NCBI GenBank assembly: GCA_949451605.1
Contig: CASTSB010000007.1
Location: 1-64,000, forward strand
DNA: 64,000 nucleotides
Direction: 5' to 3'
DNA from: an uncultured Bacilli bacterium
GTDB lineage: Bacteria; Bacillota_I; Bacilli_A; RF39; UBA660
A program made the position numbers and the translations under genes. Numbering within the stretch: position 1 is the first letter of the stretch; every line of letters begins with the position of its first letter. Shown here piece by piece: positions 25,394 through 34,600 of the stretch. Under the pieces are notes generated by a model that was not told where the DNA came from, did not search any database, and was given only the letters and a program-made list of their open reading frames with translations.

Positions 25394-26361
25394 TGATAAA
25401 TATCATCATTATAGCTAGGCCCACATAAAGGCAAATTAATCGATAAACTATTTCTAGAATGAGTATTTGATATTTCTAAATCACTCTTATTAAAATATTC
25501 ATAACTATTATCTCCAGTATTATCCCAAGTTAAATCAACATTAAAATATTCATTATCTATTTTAACAATATTCCAAGCATGATTACCTGAAGATTCACCC
25601 ACCACATAATAGCACGGAATATTTAGCCTCATTAAAATATATTGAAAAGCGCGTGAATAACCTGCACATACTGAAACCTTGTTAACTAAAGCACTATAGG
25701 CACTTTGATTTAAAGTCGCATTTTCATCATAAACTAATTTATTAACTAAATAATTATGAACATATTTTTCCTTTTCTAAATCACTTTTATATTTTGAAGC
25801 TTTTAAAATTATATCATCTACTGCTTTTTTAAAATTACGATTACTATTTTCTAAATTGTTTGCTAATTCATTAAATTTTAAAATTACTTGTACACAAATA
25901 CCACTTATATTATATTTAAATGAATAATTATTATCTAAAAAGTAAAGTTCAGGGTGATCATAAACTACTGCTTCAATAACTTGAGACATTTCTTCACTAT
26001 TTATTTTTATAATTGGAGAAAAAGTTTTTTTCAAATTAACTGCATTTGCATAAATTTGTTTATAAAGTTTTTGCTTTTCTAAGTCAAGCATTCCATAATA
26101 TGGATAAAATTCAGTATCAAAATTATACTCTTCTCCTAAACTACCATTATCAAATAAATTGTCATTTTCACCTATTAAACTTCCAATTCCTTTAATATCG
26201 TAATTGCCACCACTTAAAGCGCTTACTAATAAAGTTCCATCATCTTTAACCTTTGTAAAAAAACTATTAGCATATAAAGAAATATTAGAAAAATTAAAAT
26301 AAACAAAAAAAGCTATAAGAAAGAAAGCTACCAAGTTTACAATTTTTTTAAGTATTCTCAA
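25390..26361 (-). CDS. membrane-anchored transglutaminase-like protein
   Basis: About 323 residues. I place the start at TTG 26361, seven bases after GGAGGG; the longer TTG start at 26376 overlaps that site. One N-terminal membrane anchor. The C-terminal half holds a transglutaminase-like papain fold with the catalytic triad: Cys in 'NKVSVCAGYSRAFQYIL', His in 'SSGNHAWNIV' and Asp in 'FNVDLTWDNT'. Such extracellular domains act as peptidases or cross-linkers on the cell surface. One of only two genes here that stop at TGA. Confidence 0.85.
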   Translation of the reverse strand: MRILKKIVNLVAFFLIAFFVYFNFSNISLYANSFFTKVKDDGTLLVSALSGGNYDIKGIGSLIGENDNLFDNGSLGEEYNFDTEFYPYYGMLDLEKQKLYKQIYANAVNLKKTFSPIIKINSEEMSQVIEAVVYDHPELYFLDNNYSFKYNISGICVQVILKFNELANNLENSNRNFKKAVDDIILKASKYKSDLEKEKYVHNYLVNKLVYDENATLNQSAYSALVNKVSVCAGYSRAFQYILMRLNIPCYYVVGESSGNHAWNIVKIDNEYFNVDLTWDNTGDNSYEYFNKSDLEISNTHSRNSLSINLPLCGPSYNDDIYH

Positions 26362-26446
26362 ATAGCATCCCTCCAATATAGCTTATTATAGTACTATAAA
26401 TTTAATTACAATTGTCTATAATTTACAAATCTTTACAGTATTATTT

Positions 26447-26923
26447 TTAATCAGATTCTTCTAAATTATTCAACCAATCTTCAAATTCATAAGTACTAAC
26501 TAATCTATTTTCATCAAATTTTAAGCTAATAGAGTTTTTAATTTTACATCCTGTAAGTTTTTCTATGTTTTCAAAAGTTCTTCCTAGCCACCCACCATTA
26601 GTCGCAACTGGAATAATTGTCTTATCCTTCAAAATATAAGTATGTAAAAATGTGTTTACTGGACTCGCAACACTATACCACCATACAGGAGTACACAAAA
26701 TGATTTCATCATATAAATTTAAATCAATATTTATGTCTTCTATATCAGGTTGATAATCCATAGGGACTAACTTTTCTTCTGATTGAAGTACTAAATTATA
26801 ATCTTCTGAATAAGCTTCCTTAGTTTTTATTTCTACACAATCATAATTGTATTTATCTTGAATTTCTTTAGCAATACCTCTTGTATTATTACTATAAGAA
26901 TAGAAAACAATTAATCTTTTCAT
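26447..26923 (-). CDS. flavodoxin-family protein
   Basis: 158 residues. The FMN phosphate loop is 'YSYSNNTRGIAKEI', and the isoalloxazine loops are 'CTPVWWYSVASPV' and 'ATNGGWLGRTFENI'. These fit the flavodoxin_4 group seen in anaerobes, which carry electrons or reduce small substrates. ATG follows GGAGGAG. Its redox partner is not obvious; the PFOR at 40-43 kb is a possible electron source. Confidence 0.88.
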   Translation of the reverse strand: MKRLIVFYSYSNNTRGIAKEIQDKYNYDCVEIKTKEAYSEDYNLVLQSEEKLVPMDYQPDIEDINIDLNLYDEIILCTPVWWYSVASPVNTFLHTYILKDKTIIPVATNGGWLGRTFENIEKLTGCKIKNSISLKFDENRLVSTYEFEDWLNNLEESD

Positions 26924-26961
26924 ACAAACTCCTCCATATATCGATTATTATACCACGATTT

Positions 26962-27702
26962 TTAGCCGAAACATACATCTAATATCATCATTACCAAAAA
27001 TCCTAGTGCTAAAAAGATTGGGGAATACTTATAATCATCTCTTCCTTCAGGAATTAATTCATCACAAACAACATATACCATAGCACCTGATGCAAAGCTT
27101 AATAAATATGGTAATATAGGAACTACTATCCCAGTTAGTAAAATAGTTAAAAATGCAAATATAGGCTCTACTATTCCTGATAAAGTACCGTAAATAAATG
27201 CCTTCAATTTACTACAACCACTACTTCTAAGTGGCATAGAAATTATTGCTCCCTCTGGAATATTTTGTATCGCAATACCTAACGAAAAAACAAAAGCAGA
27301 AGTAAGAGAAACTAAATCCTTCGTAGCCAAGAAGTATGCAAAACAAACACCTACGGCCATTCCCTCCGGAATATTATGTAAAGTAATTGCAAATATCATT
27401 TTTGATGTTTTCTTATTACTTTTTTCTAATTTCTCCGTAGCATAATTAATAAAAAACAAAAACAAAACACCAAGAAAAAAACCAAAAGCCGCTGGAAAGA
27501 AAGCAAATCTACCATATCCTTCTGACATATCAATTGCTGGTAAAAGAAGCGACCAAACTGATGCTGCAATCATTACACCAGCCGCAAAACTAAGAAGCAT
27601 CTTTTCTTTACTTTTCTTAATGTTTCCTCTCATAAAGAAAACAAAGAAAGATCCAATCATTGTACCCAAAAAAGGTATCATAATACCAAGTAGTATATTC
27701 AT
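26962..27702 (-). CDS. ZIP-family metal transporter (ZupT-like)
   Basis: 246 residues, eight membrane segments. The two metal-site motifs are 'ITLHNIPEGMAVGVCFAY' (HNxPEG) and 'GIAIQNIPEGAIISMPL' (QNIPEG). The family imports zinc, iron or manganese. The second motif has Gln where classic ZIPs have His, as in many bacterial ZupT. ATG follows AAGGAGG. Single transcript with its own terminator region downstream. Confidence 0.9.
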   Translation of the reverse strand: MNILLGIMIPFLGTMIGSFFVFFMRGNIKKSKEKMLLSFAAGVMIAASVWSLLLPAIDMSEGYGRFAFFPAAFGFFLGVLFLFFINYATEKLEKSNKKTSKMIFAITLHNIPEGMAVGVCFAYFLATKDLVSLTSAFVFSLGIAIQNIPEGAIISMPLRSSGCSKLKAFIYGTLSGIVEPIFAFLTILLTGIVVPILPYLLSFASGAMVYVVCDELIPEGRDDYKYSPIFLALGFLVMMILDVCFG

Positions 27703-27728
27703 ATATTTCCTCCTTTAGTAATATATGA

Positions 27729-27755
27729 AAAAAAGTAGATTGCTCTACTTTTACT
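27729..27755 (-). terminator. intrinsic terminator between metal transporter and small gene
   Basis: AAGTAGA/TCTACTT hairpin followed by T-run on the minus strand. It lies between the 86-residue gene and the metal transporter. Confidence 0.7.
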
Positions 27756-27763
27756 TTTCTTCT

Positions 27764-28024
27764 TTATTGAATCTCTTTTAATTTTGTATCTATTTTATTA
27801 TTTATTTTTTCTAAAAATTCTTCAGTTAAACCTGCCAAAAAAGCATTAGGCAAATAGTTAACATCGTTATAACCTAAAACGTCATCATAAGTCGCAAGAT
27901 ATTCATCACTTCTAAGAAAATTCAAATAATCTTCATACTCAAGTAGTTGCATTAATTCACTCAATTTTTCATCAATTAAATCAATCATCTCTAGTTGTTT
28001 ATCATTTAAAACTCTATCTTCCAT
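27764..28024 (-). CDS. small acidic protein, unknown
   Basis: 86 residues, helical and acidic ('KLSELMQLLEYEDYLNFL', 'YLATYDDVLGYNDVNY'). No membrane segment. Ribosome site AGGAAGAG. Lies between the map and ZIP genes. Not recognised. Confidence 0.55.
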   Translation of the reverse strand: MEDRVLNDKQLEMIDLIDEKLSELMQLLEYEDYLNFLRSDEYLATYDDVLGYNDVNYLPNAFLAGLTEEFLEKINNKIDTKLKEIQ

Positions 28025-28092
28025 AATATATCTCTTCCTTAAAACTACATTACTACTTAAATTTTATCATAAATATTTAATAAAACAAGAAA

Positions 28093-28845
28093 TTAATCAA
28101 GTCTTGGAGTCAAAATTTCATAACCATCTTTAGTTACTAACACGGTATGTTCATAATGTGCTGCTGGACTACCATCATCAGTCTTAACTGTCCAACCATC
28201 TTCTAATTGATAAATATATCTTTTTCCAAATGTAAGCATTGGCTCAATACAAATAACCATACCTTCTTTAAGTCTTGGACCCACTCCAGGAATTCCATAA
28301 TTTGGAACCTCAGGATCCTCATGCATATCTCTTCCAATACCATGCCCACATAATTCTCTAACTACTCCTAAATTATGACTTTCTGCATATTTTTGCACAG
28401 CATTTGAAATATCACCTATTCTATTACCAACTTTTACCTCTTTTAATCCTTCATATAATGCTTTTTCAGTATGTTCCATTAAATATTTTTTATCATTATC
28501 AACTTCTCCAACAACATAAGTCCAAGCAGCATCTCCTTGATAACCTTTATATCCAATAACCATATCAATAGTTATAATATCTCCATTTTTAAGTTTATAA
28601 TTATCTGGTATACCATGAACAACTGTATCATTAACACTAGTACAAAGTGTTGCAGGATAACCTTCATAACCTTTACAAGTTGGAACTCCACCATGTTTTA
28701 CAATAAACTCTTCGGCTAGTCTATCAAGTTCCTTTGTAGTAATACCTTCTTTTATAAAAGACTTTAAATATTTATGAGTTTTAGAAACTAACATTCCAGC
28801 TTCTCTCATTAAAGCAATTTCTCTTTCACTTTTTATAGTTATCAT
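28093..28845 (-). CDS. map: type I methionine aminopeptidase
   Basis: 250 residues. It removes the initiator Met from new proteins. Metal ligands are visible: Asp in 'ITIDMVIGYKGYQGDAAWT', His in 'GHGIGRDMHEDP' and Glu in 'VICIEPML' plus the final 'HYEHTVLVT'. 'NDTVVHGIPDNY' holds the substrate His. Typical length and ends. ATG follows GGAGTT. Essential housekeeping gene. Confidence 0.97.
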   Translation of the reverse strand: MITIKSEREIALMREAGMLVSKTHKYLKSFIKEGITTKELDRLAEEFIVKHGGVPTCKGYEGYPATLCTSVNDTVVHGIPDNYKLKNGDIITIDMVIGYKGYQGDAAWTYVVGEVDNDKKYLMEHTEKALYEGLKEVKVGNRIGDISNAVQKYAESHNLGVVRELCGHGIGRDMHEDPEVPNYGIPGVGPRLKEGMVICIEPMLTFGKRYIYQLEDGWTVKTDDGSPAAHYEHTVLVTKDGYEILTPRLD

Positions 28846-28897
28846 TTATTAACTCCACCTCAATCGCTAATTATATCATAAAAATAATTTTTATTCA

Positions 28898-30316
28898 CTA
28901 TTTCTTTCTAAGATCTATAAATAGTGCTAACATAGGAAAAATCTCTAGTCTTCCAAAAAGCATTCCAACACTCAATAAAACTTTAGATAAATCACTAAAT
29001 AAACTAAAATTAGAAATTTCAAAACATAGTCCTACATTCGCAAATGTTGTAAAAACAGCATTTATTGTAGTCTCTAAAGAAAAACCATCAAAACTTACAA
29101 TAAACATAATAAAAACTATTAATATTATATATAAAATTAAAAACTTATTATTATTTCTAACTGTATCTTCTGGAACTTTTTTTCCTTCAAACTTAATAGT
29201 ATCTACACTATTTGGATAAATAATTTTAATAAATCCCCTTTTAATACTCTTATATGCAATTATAAGTCGAGAAATCTTAAATCCTCCACAAGTACTACCA
29301 GCACATGCACTAATAAGCATAAGCATTAGTAATATAATCCTAGAACTAGTTGGATAAATATTAATATCTCCTATTGAAAAACCAGTACTAGACATAATAC
29401 TACTAACATGGAAAAAAGCTTCTAATAAACCATCAAAAGCAGATAAAAATAAATTATAAGTATTAAAAAACACTATAATAATAGAAGTGATAAATAAGAA
29501 AAAATATACTCTTAACTCTTCACTTTTTAAAATATGTTTACCATTCTTCATCATTATAAGAAAATAAATATTAAAATTAACTCCGAATAAAAACATAAAT
29601 ATTCCTATTACAATTTTATTAAATAATGAATATGTAGCAATCGATGAGTTAAGTAAAGAAAAACCACCTGTACCTGCAGTACTAAAGGATATAAGTAAAC
29701 TATCAAAAACAGAACAACCACCAATTAAAAGTAAAATAAATTCAATAAATGTCAAAGCTAAATAAATAAAATATAAATAAAATAATGTTTTTTTAATACT
29801 GGGTACAAGTTTTCCCACACTAGGTCCGGGCATTTCTGCTTTTAATAAATGCATAGACTTGTCTTTAGAAGATAAAGGTATAATAGCCATTACAAAAGCT
29901 AGAACCCCCATACCACCAATAAAATGAGTAAAACTTCTCCAAAACAAAATACTTTTAGAAAGTTTTTCTACATCATTAAATATAGTTGCTCCTGTTGTCG
30001 TAAAACCTGAAACAGTTTCAAAAAAAGCATCAACTGGATCACATAAACCACTAATTATAAAAGGTAAAGAACCAATAAGACTTATAATTATCCAAGATAA
30101 AGAAACAATTAAAAGTCCATCCTTTGCAAACAAAGAGCCATCATTTACTTTAATTCTATTAAGTATAAGTCCCAATAAGAGAGATACTAATTGTGGAATT
30201 AAAAAAGGTATCACAGAATTTTTATAAATCAAAGCTATTAATATAGGAAAAACAAAAAGGCTAGAAAACCCAATTAATACTTTACCAATAAACTTATAAA
30301 CAATTTTCTTTCTCAT
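28898..30316 (-). CDS. trkH: TrkH/KtrB-type potassium transporter, membrane subunit
   Basis: 472 residues with about ten membrane segments. The four pore loops of the Trk/Ktr/HKT family are recognisable: 'TVSGFTTTGATIF', 'SFSTAGTGGFSLL', 'HVSSIMSSTGFSIG' and 'TTFANVGLCFEI', with conserved glycines for the selectivity filter. It imports K+ and is gated by the cytoplasmic TrkA ring encoded 3 bases upstream. ATG follows GGAGTAAG. Confidence 0.92.
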   Translation of the reverse strand: MRKKIVYKFIGKVLIGFSSLFVFPILIALIYKNSVIPFLIPQLVSLLLGLILNRIKVNDGSLFAKDGLLIVSLSWIIISLIGSLPFIISGLCDPVDAFFETVSGFTTTGATIFNDVEKLSKSILFWRSFTHFIGGMGVLAFVMAIIPLSSKDKSMHLLKAEMPGPSVGKLVPSIKKTLFYLYFIYLALTFIEFILLLIGGCSVFDSLLISFSTAGTGGFSLLNSSIATYSLFNKIVIGIFMFLFGVNFNIYFLIMMKNGKHILKSEELRVYFFLFITSIIIVFFNTYNLFLSAFDGLLEAFFHVSSIMSSTGFSIGDINIYPTSSRIILLMLMLISACAGSTCGGFKISRLIIAYKSIKRGFIKIIYPNSVDTIKFEGKKVPEDTVRNNNKFLILYIILIVFIMFIVSFDGFSLETTINAVFTTFANVGLCFEISNFSLFSDLSKVLLSVGMLFGRLEIFPMLALFIDLRKK

Positions 30317-30319
30317 AAC

Positions 30320-31672
30320 TTACTCCAAAATATCATTTATATCTTTTAACTTTTTATTTTTATTAATAACAACTATTTCATCTTTATCTTGAATAACATC
30401 ATTACCAGTTGGAAATATTATATTTTTCTCTCTTCTTATTACTCCTATTAAAATACCTTTCTTTAACTTTAAATCTTTAATTTTAACATTAATTGCTTTA
30501 AAATCATTTAACACGCTAAACTCTGTCATCTCAAAAACATTATCATATTTATAAACCGCAAGGCAACTACTTCCCCCACGATTTTGTAAAGCTCTAACAT
30601 ATCTAACAACTTGATTAGCTGCAACTTTATGAGGAGCCACAACTGCATCAATATTTGATTTTTCAATCAACCCATTTAACTTAATATGATTAACTTTAGT
30701 AATAATTTTAGGAACCTTTTGCAATGATGCAAACATTGAATATACTATATTTTCTTCATCAATGCTAGTTAAAGAAACAAATGCATCACACTCATCAATT
30801 CCTGCCTCATACAATACTTTTTCACTAGAAGCATCGCCATTAATAATCAAAGCTTTAGGTAATAAACTACTAAGTTCATTACATCGTTCCTTACCCATTT
30901 CAATAATTCTAACCGCCATTCCCAAATCAATTAATATCTTTGATAAATAAACACAAACACTAGAACCTCCAATAATAAGAACCTTTTTAGTCTTTTCACT
31001 AATTAAGCCTAATACTTTTAAAAAAGCATTAATATCTTTTCTAGTACCAGAAATATAAATCTTATCCCCAATTAACAATTTTGTAGAGCCATCAGGAATT
31101 ATAGTATCCCCAACCCTTTCAATAGCAAAAACTTTTATATTAGCTCCAAACTTTTTAGAAATTGAGTCTACTGAAACTTTATCAAGTTTAGATTTCTCTT
31201 TGATTTTAAGAGCAATTACTTCGATTCTTCCTTTTAAAAAAGTGGTAGCATCTATTGCACTTGGAATATTTAAAGTTCTAGCAATAGATGATGCCATCAT
31301 CATTTCAGGATTAATAACCATTGAAAGACCTAAATCTTCTTTTAACAAATTAATAGAATTAGAATATTCAAGGGTTCTTATCCTTGCTATTGTATGCTTT
31401 GCTCCAAGTTTTTTACCTATTAAAGAACACATCAGATTTTGTTCATCTTTATTCATAACACTTATTAAGATATCTGCGTTAACAACATTAGCATCAATCA
31501 AAATATTAGAGTCAAGTCCATTACCTTCAACATAATTAACATCTAAATTATTTATAATATCCTCTTTAGCACTAAAAGAATTATCCACTAAAGTCACTTC
31601 ATGATCTTCATCTACTAATTGCTTTGCTAAATATGCACCAAGCTTTCCTACTCCAACAATTATTATTTTCAT
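30320..31672 (-). CDS. trkA: TrkA, NAD-binding regulatory subunit of Trk potassium uptake
   Basis: 450 residues with two RCK units in tandem, each with an N-terminal Rossmann motif ('IIVGVGKLGAYLAKQL', 'LIIGGSSVCVYLSKIL') and a TrkA-C domain. It binds NAD(H)/ATP and opens TrkH. It precedes trkH by 3 bases in one operon. Full two-repeat length distinguishes it from single-repeat KtrA. Confidence 0.93.
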   Translation of the reverse strand: MKIIIVGVGKLGAYLAKQLVDEDHEVTLVDNSFSAKEDIINNLDVNYVEGNGLDSNILIDANVVNADILISVMNKDEQNLMCSLIGKKLGAKHTIARIRTLEYSNSINLLKEDLGLSMVINPEMMMASSIARTLNIPSAIDATTFLKGRIEVIALKIKEKSKLDKVSVDSISKKFGANIKVFAIERVGDTIIPDGSTKLLIGDKIYISGTRKDINAFLKVLGLISEKTKKVLIIGGSSVCVYLSKILIDLGMAVRIIEMGKERCNELSSLLPKALIINGDASSEKVLYEAGIDECDAFVSLTSIDEENIVYSMFASLQKVPKIITKVNHIKLNGLIEKSNIDAVVAPHKVAANQVVRYVRALQNRGGSSCLAVYKYDNVFEMTEFSVLNDFKAINVKIKDLKLKKGILIGVIRREKNIIFPTGNDVIQDKDEIVVINKNKKLKDINDILE

Positions 31673-31734
31673 ATCTCAATCACCATAAAGTATATTATAA
31701 CAAAACAAACAAAAATATTAAATAAAAATAAAAG

Positions 31735-31755
31735 AAGAGTTTCCCCTTCTATATT
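31735..31755 (-). terminator. weak intrinsic terminator
   Basis: AGAAG/CTTCT hairpin with a T-rich tail on the minus strand, at the stop of the NERD gene. Confidence 0.5.
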
Positions 31756-32492
31756 TCTCTTGTATATTTACACTCAGGATAATTACTACAACCTAAGAAA
31801 TCTCCATATTTTCCATTCCTTTTTACTAATTTACTACCACATTTAGGGCACTTATTATCAATAACTCTTTTCTTATTATCAACTTTTTTATCTGCTAAAG
31901 GAATATTCTTTTCTTTTATAATATTTGCTTCTTTAATTTTATTAGCCATTTCACTTAGTCCATATTTTAAGACTTCTTTATGATAATTTTTAATACAATC
32001 ATCTAAAATTTCTAACTTAGTAGTTTTATCCTTTATCTCAGTACAAATGACTGCATCATTTGAAAAACAAATAATAGGTATAAAAAATCTTTGATCAATT
32101 TCTAAAAGTTCAGATAACATTCTGATACTACTATGATTTTTATGAGTAGGATTCTTAAAATATTTTTTCTTAGTTCCATTTAGTTCAATCCACTCATCAC
32201 TTCTATCATCACCATAAACTTTGCCACTAACATCAACAAATTCAATTACAAATATTCCAAATTTCGATATAACTAAATTATCAATTATATATACTTTTCT
32301 AGCAGACTTTATAGTCACATCATTAAGAAGAATATAATTGTCTTTTGGTAGTTTCCTTAAAACTTTTTTAATTGATGCTTCACCAAAAAGATGTTTTATC
32401 TCCCTAGAAAAAATTATTATCAGAATGATCCCAACCAACAATATCCAAAATAATATATTATTAATAATATAAGTTCCAATAATCTCTCTCAT
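31749..32492 (-). CDS. NERD-domain protein with topoisomerase-type zinc finger
   Basis: About 247 residues from ATG 32492, after AGGTGAAG. N-terminal membrane segment, then a NERD (nuclease-related) domain ('KVYIIDNLVISKFGIFVIEF', 'KVYGDDRSDEW'), and a C-terminal four-cysteine finger 'CPKCGSKLVKRNGKYGDFLG' ending 'CSNYPECKY', as in topoisomerase I. NERD domains are predicted nucleases. The finger suggests single-stranded DNA binding. The membrane anchor is unusual for a DNA repair role and may point to DNA uptake or degradation. Confidence 0.85.
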   Translation of the reverse strand: MREIIGTYIINNILFWILLVGIILIIIFSREIKHLFGEASIKKVLRKLPKDNYILLNDVTIKSARKVYIIDNLVISKFGIFVIEFVDVSGKVYGDDRSDEWIELNGTKKKYFKNPTHKNHSSIRMLSELLEIDQRFFIPIICFSNDAVICTEIKDKTTKLEILDDCIKNYHKEVLKYGLSEMANKIKEANIIKEKNIPLADKKVDNKKRVIDNKCPKCGSKLVKRNGKYGDFLGCSNYPECKYTREI

Positions 32493-32520
32493 AAACTTCA
32501 CCTATAATATCAATTATAAC

Positions 32521-33288
32521 TTATTTTAAAAACTTAGAAAATAAATAACTATAATTTTCTATAAAACTTATAATAATATTATTAATTAATAAATCAACTT
32601 CATCTGTACTAAAAATATTAAATGATGAATTATCATCTTTTGCTTCTTCATAAAACATTTTTAAATCTTTTAAAAGTAAAGGAAAATTTTTAATATCAAT
32701 TTCCTCTATCTTATTAACAAATAAAGATGAATTAAAAAAAGACAAAATATCTTGATAATTAAAATTAAAGCTATATTTATCAATTAAATATTTATTTAGA
32801 GCAGAATAATCATGATATATTCCTTTAGGATTTTTTTTACTCCAAAAATTTTCTACAGTTATTATTTCATTAGTTTTTATTATCTTAATAAAACAATTAT
32901 TTTCTTTTTTAGAAGTTTCTTTATATTCTTTATCTAAAAAAATTATAATTTTTGGAAGGAATACAGAAAAGTAATAAAAATCAGTATATAAATGAAAAAA
33001 ATAACCAAAGACTGTTAAATCTTCAATTAGTTTTCCATAAGTTTTTAAAAATAAATCTAAATCAGGATACTCCAAAATATCTTGTTCATTATTTCTAAAA
33101 TGAGTAACTCGCTTTTCTTTTTGAATAAGCTTTCTGATTTCTTGATCACTTAAGTTGTCAGCGTAAACATTTTGTTTAATATCTGGAAGCAAATTAGCAA
33201 TAAAAAATTTTTTTGAATCTTCATCACTAAATTTTAGTTTTTTACAAAGCTCTCTTCCTACTATACTATGAATAATAAAAGAAGGCAT
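32521..33288 (-). CDS. zinc-dependent phospholipase C-like protein
   Basis: 255 residues. 'MPSFIIHSIVGRELCKKL', 'NLLPDIK', 'THFR' and 'YFFHLYTDFYYF' supply the His/Asp residues in the spacing of the zinc-dependent phospholipase C/S1-P1 family used by many Firmicutes. It may act on phospholipids or other phosphodiesters. No signal peptide, so it is likely cytoplasmic or substrate-diverged. Its ATG overlaps the stop of the 106-residue gene (TAATG), so they are coupled. Confidence 0.7.
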   Translation of the reverse strand: MPSFIIHSIVGRELCKKLKFSDEDSKKFFIANLLPDIKQNVYADNLSDQEIRKLIQKEKRVTHFRNNEQDILEYPDLDLFLKTYGKLIEDLTVFGYFFHLYTDFYYFSVFLPKIIIFLDKEYKETSKKENNCFIKIIKTNEIITVENFWSKKNPKGIYHDYSALNKYLIDKYSFNFNYQDILSFFNSSLFVNKIEEIDIKNFPLLLKDLKMFYEEAKDDNSSFNIFSTDEVDLLINNIIISFIENYSYLFSKFLK

Positions 33289-33608
33289 TAGATAACAAAC
33301 TTATTAGCGACTGCTCCCACTAATACTCCAAATAAAGATATAAACATGTACCAAACTGCATGAATTAATGCACTACTATTATAATAAAGAAAAACCGAAG
33401 GTATAAATACTAATAAAACAAATATTGGATATAAATATTTTAATCTAGTCTCAGAAAGCAAAGTAATAGAACATGATAAAATAAATGTTATCGCAAACAT
33501 AAATAATACCATTCCAATTACATCAAAAGATCTTAATAATAAAGGTATAAGATAAAAAAGTACTACTTGACATAATAAAATAATAATTTCTTTTAAATAT
33601 TTTTTCAT
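33288..33608 (-). CDS. small four-pass membrane protein, unknown
   Basis: 106 residues, four hydrophobic segments, no recognisable motif. Translationally coupled to the phospholipase-C-like gene. Ribosome site GGGAGAG. Confidence 0.55.
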   Translation of the reverse strand: MKKYLKEIIILLCQVVLFYLIPLLLRSFDVIGMVLFMFAITFILSCSITLLSETRLKYLYPIFVLLVFIPSVFLYYNSSALIHAVWYMFISLFGVLVGAVANKFVI

Positions 33609-33624
33609 AATTTAATCTCTCCCA

Positions 33625-33882
33625 TTAATTCTTATCTTTAAAGTCCCACCATTTTAATTTTTCTCTCTCTGGACTTTCACTTTCAGCATATTTAACAGCC
33701 ATTCTAAATACATATAATTGACATCTATCCTCTTGATAACCTTTATACTTACAATCTTCTAAATATAATTCTTCTGGATCTTTACCTTTTAAATCTTCAA
33801 CACATCTTATTCCAATATTAATTAAATCTTCTCTAGTATTTTTCCCCACATATGGAATTTTTATTAAATTAGTTTTATCCAT
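33625..33882 (-). CDS. helix-hairpin-helix protein (Cdd1/pathogenicity-locus family)
   Basis: 85 residues from ATG 33882; the first in-frame ATG lies before the GAGGTG site. 'IPYVGKNTREDLINIGIRCV' is a helix-hairpin-helix and 'DCKYKGYQEDRCQLYVFRMA' matches the Cdd1 family. HhH motifs bind DNA non-specifically. Role unknown. Confidence 0.75.
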   Translation of the reverse strand: MDKTNLIKIPYVGKNTREDLINIGIRCVEDLKGKDPEELYLEDCKYKGYQEDRCQLYVFRMAVKYAESESPEREKLKWWDFKDKN

Positions 33883-33902
33883 GTTACACCTCACCATTAT
33901 TA

Positions 33903-33935
33903 TAACACGAAAAAAGCAAATTACTTAATTTGCTT
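33903..33935 (-). terminator. intrinsic terminator
   Basis: AAGCAAATTA/TAATTTGCTT hairpin followed by T-run on the minus strand, after the DUF5661 gene. Confidence 0.75.
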
Positions 33936-34194
33936 CCTTTTCTTTATTTTCTAAAAATCTTTCAAATGCTCTTAAACCATAAACTGGATCATAATAATTA
34001 TAATGCTCATTTAAATGAGCTAACGCAATTTTAGCAGTAACGATTAAATTATCATTAGTAACATTTGTTTTAGGATCTACTGTACCATGCTCTAACTCAA
34101 TATTTATACCATCTAAAAACTCTTCAACTGTATATTTATCAAAAGTTACTCCAAGAACAGATGCAGCATATAATGCATCATGAATATTAAACAT
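33925..34194 (-). CDS. DUF5661 family protein
   Basis: 89 residues. 'VEEFLDGINIELEHGT', 'TNVTNDNLIVTAKIALAHLN' and 'YDPVYGLRAFE' match the DUF5661 pattern, a widespread small protein family of unknown function often found in phages and their hosts. Cytoplasmic, acidic. Ribosome site GGTGAG. Confidence 0.7.
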   Translation of the reverse strand: MFNIHDALYAASVLGVTFDKYTVEEFLDGINIELEHGTVDPKTNVTNDNLIVTAKIALAHLNEHYNYYDPVYGLRAFERFLENKEKEAN

Positions 34195-34241
34195 ATTTTA
34201 CTCACCAATAAATTATATGTTTAAATACTTAACTTTATTAA

Positions 34242-34598
34242 TTAGTTCATATAAGGATCAAAATCTTTAAGTTTGACTCCACCTAAGTAACCATTTTCAT
34301 ATTTAAAACTAAATAACATACCATCTTCATCATAAGATAAATCTTTTATTTTATTTGTATTCAAATATTCATTTAATAAATCTCTCATACAATTAATTTG
34401 TTCTTTTTCATTTAATTCTTTAAATTCTTTCGAATTAGTGCATTCTTTAATACCTTGATTTACATCATTTTTATTATTTTGATAGGCAATATTACAATAT
34501 TTCAAAGAAATACCTTTATTTGTATAAAAATAATTAAAATATATAAAACAAGCAATAATTAAAGAAGAAACTATTATAATTAAAATATTCTTTTTCAT
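34242..34598 (-). CDS. small membrane-anchored protein, unknown
   Basis: 118 residues from ATG 34598. One N-terminal anchor ('NILIIIVSSLIIACFIYF') and an external domain with three Cys ('LKYCNIAYQ', 'GIKECTNSK', 'INCMRDLL'). Begins at the stop of the FabG-like gene, so it is co-transcribed. Not recognised. Confidence 0.55.
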   Translation of the reverse strand: MKKNILIIIVSSLIIACFIYFNYFYTNKGISLKYCNIAYQNNKNDVNQGIKECTNSKEFKELNEKEQINCMRDLLNEYLNTNKIKDLSYDEDGMLFSFKYENGYLGGVKLKDFDPYMN

Positions 34599-34600
34599 CA

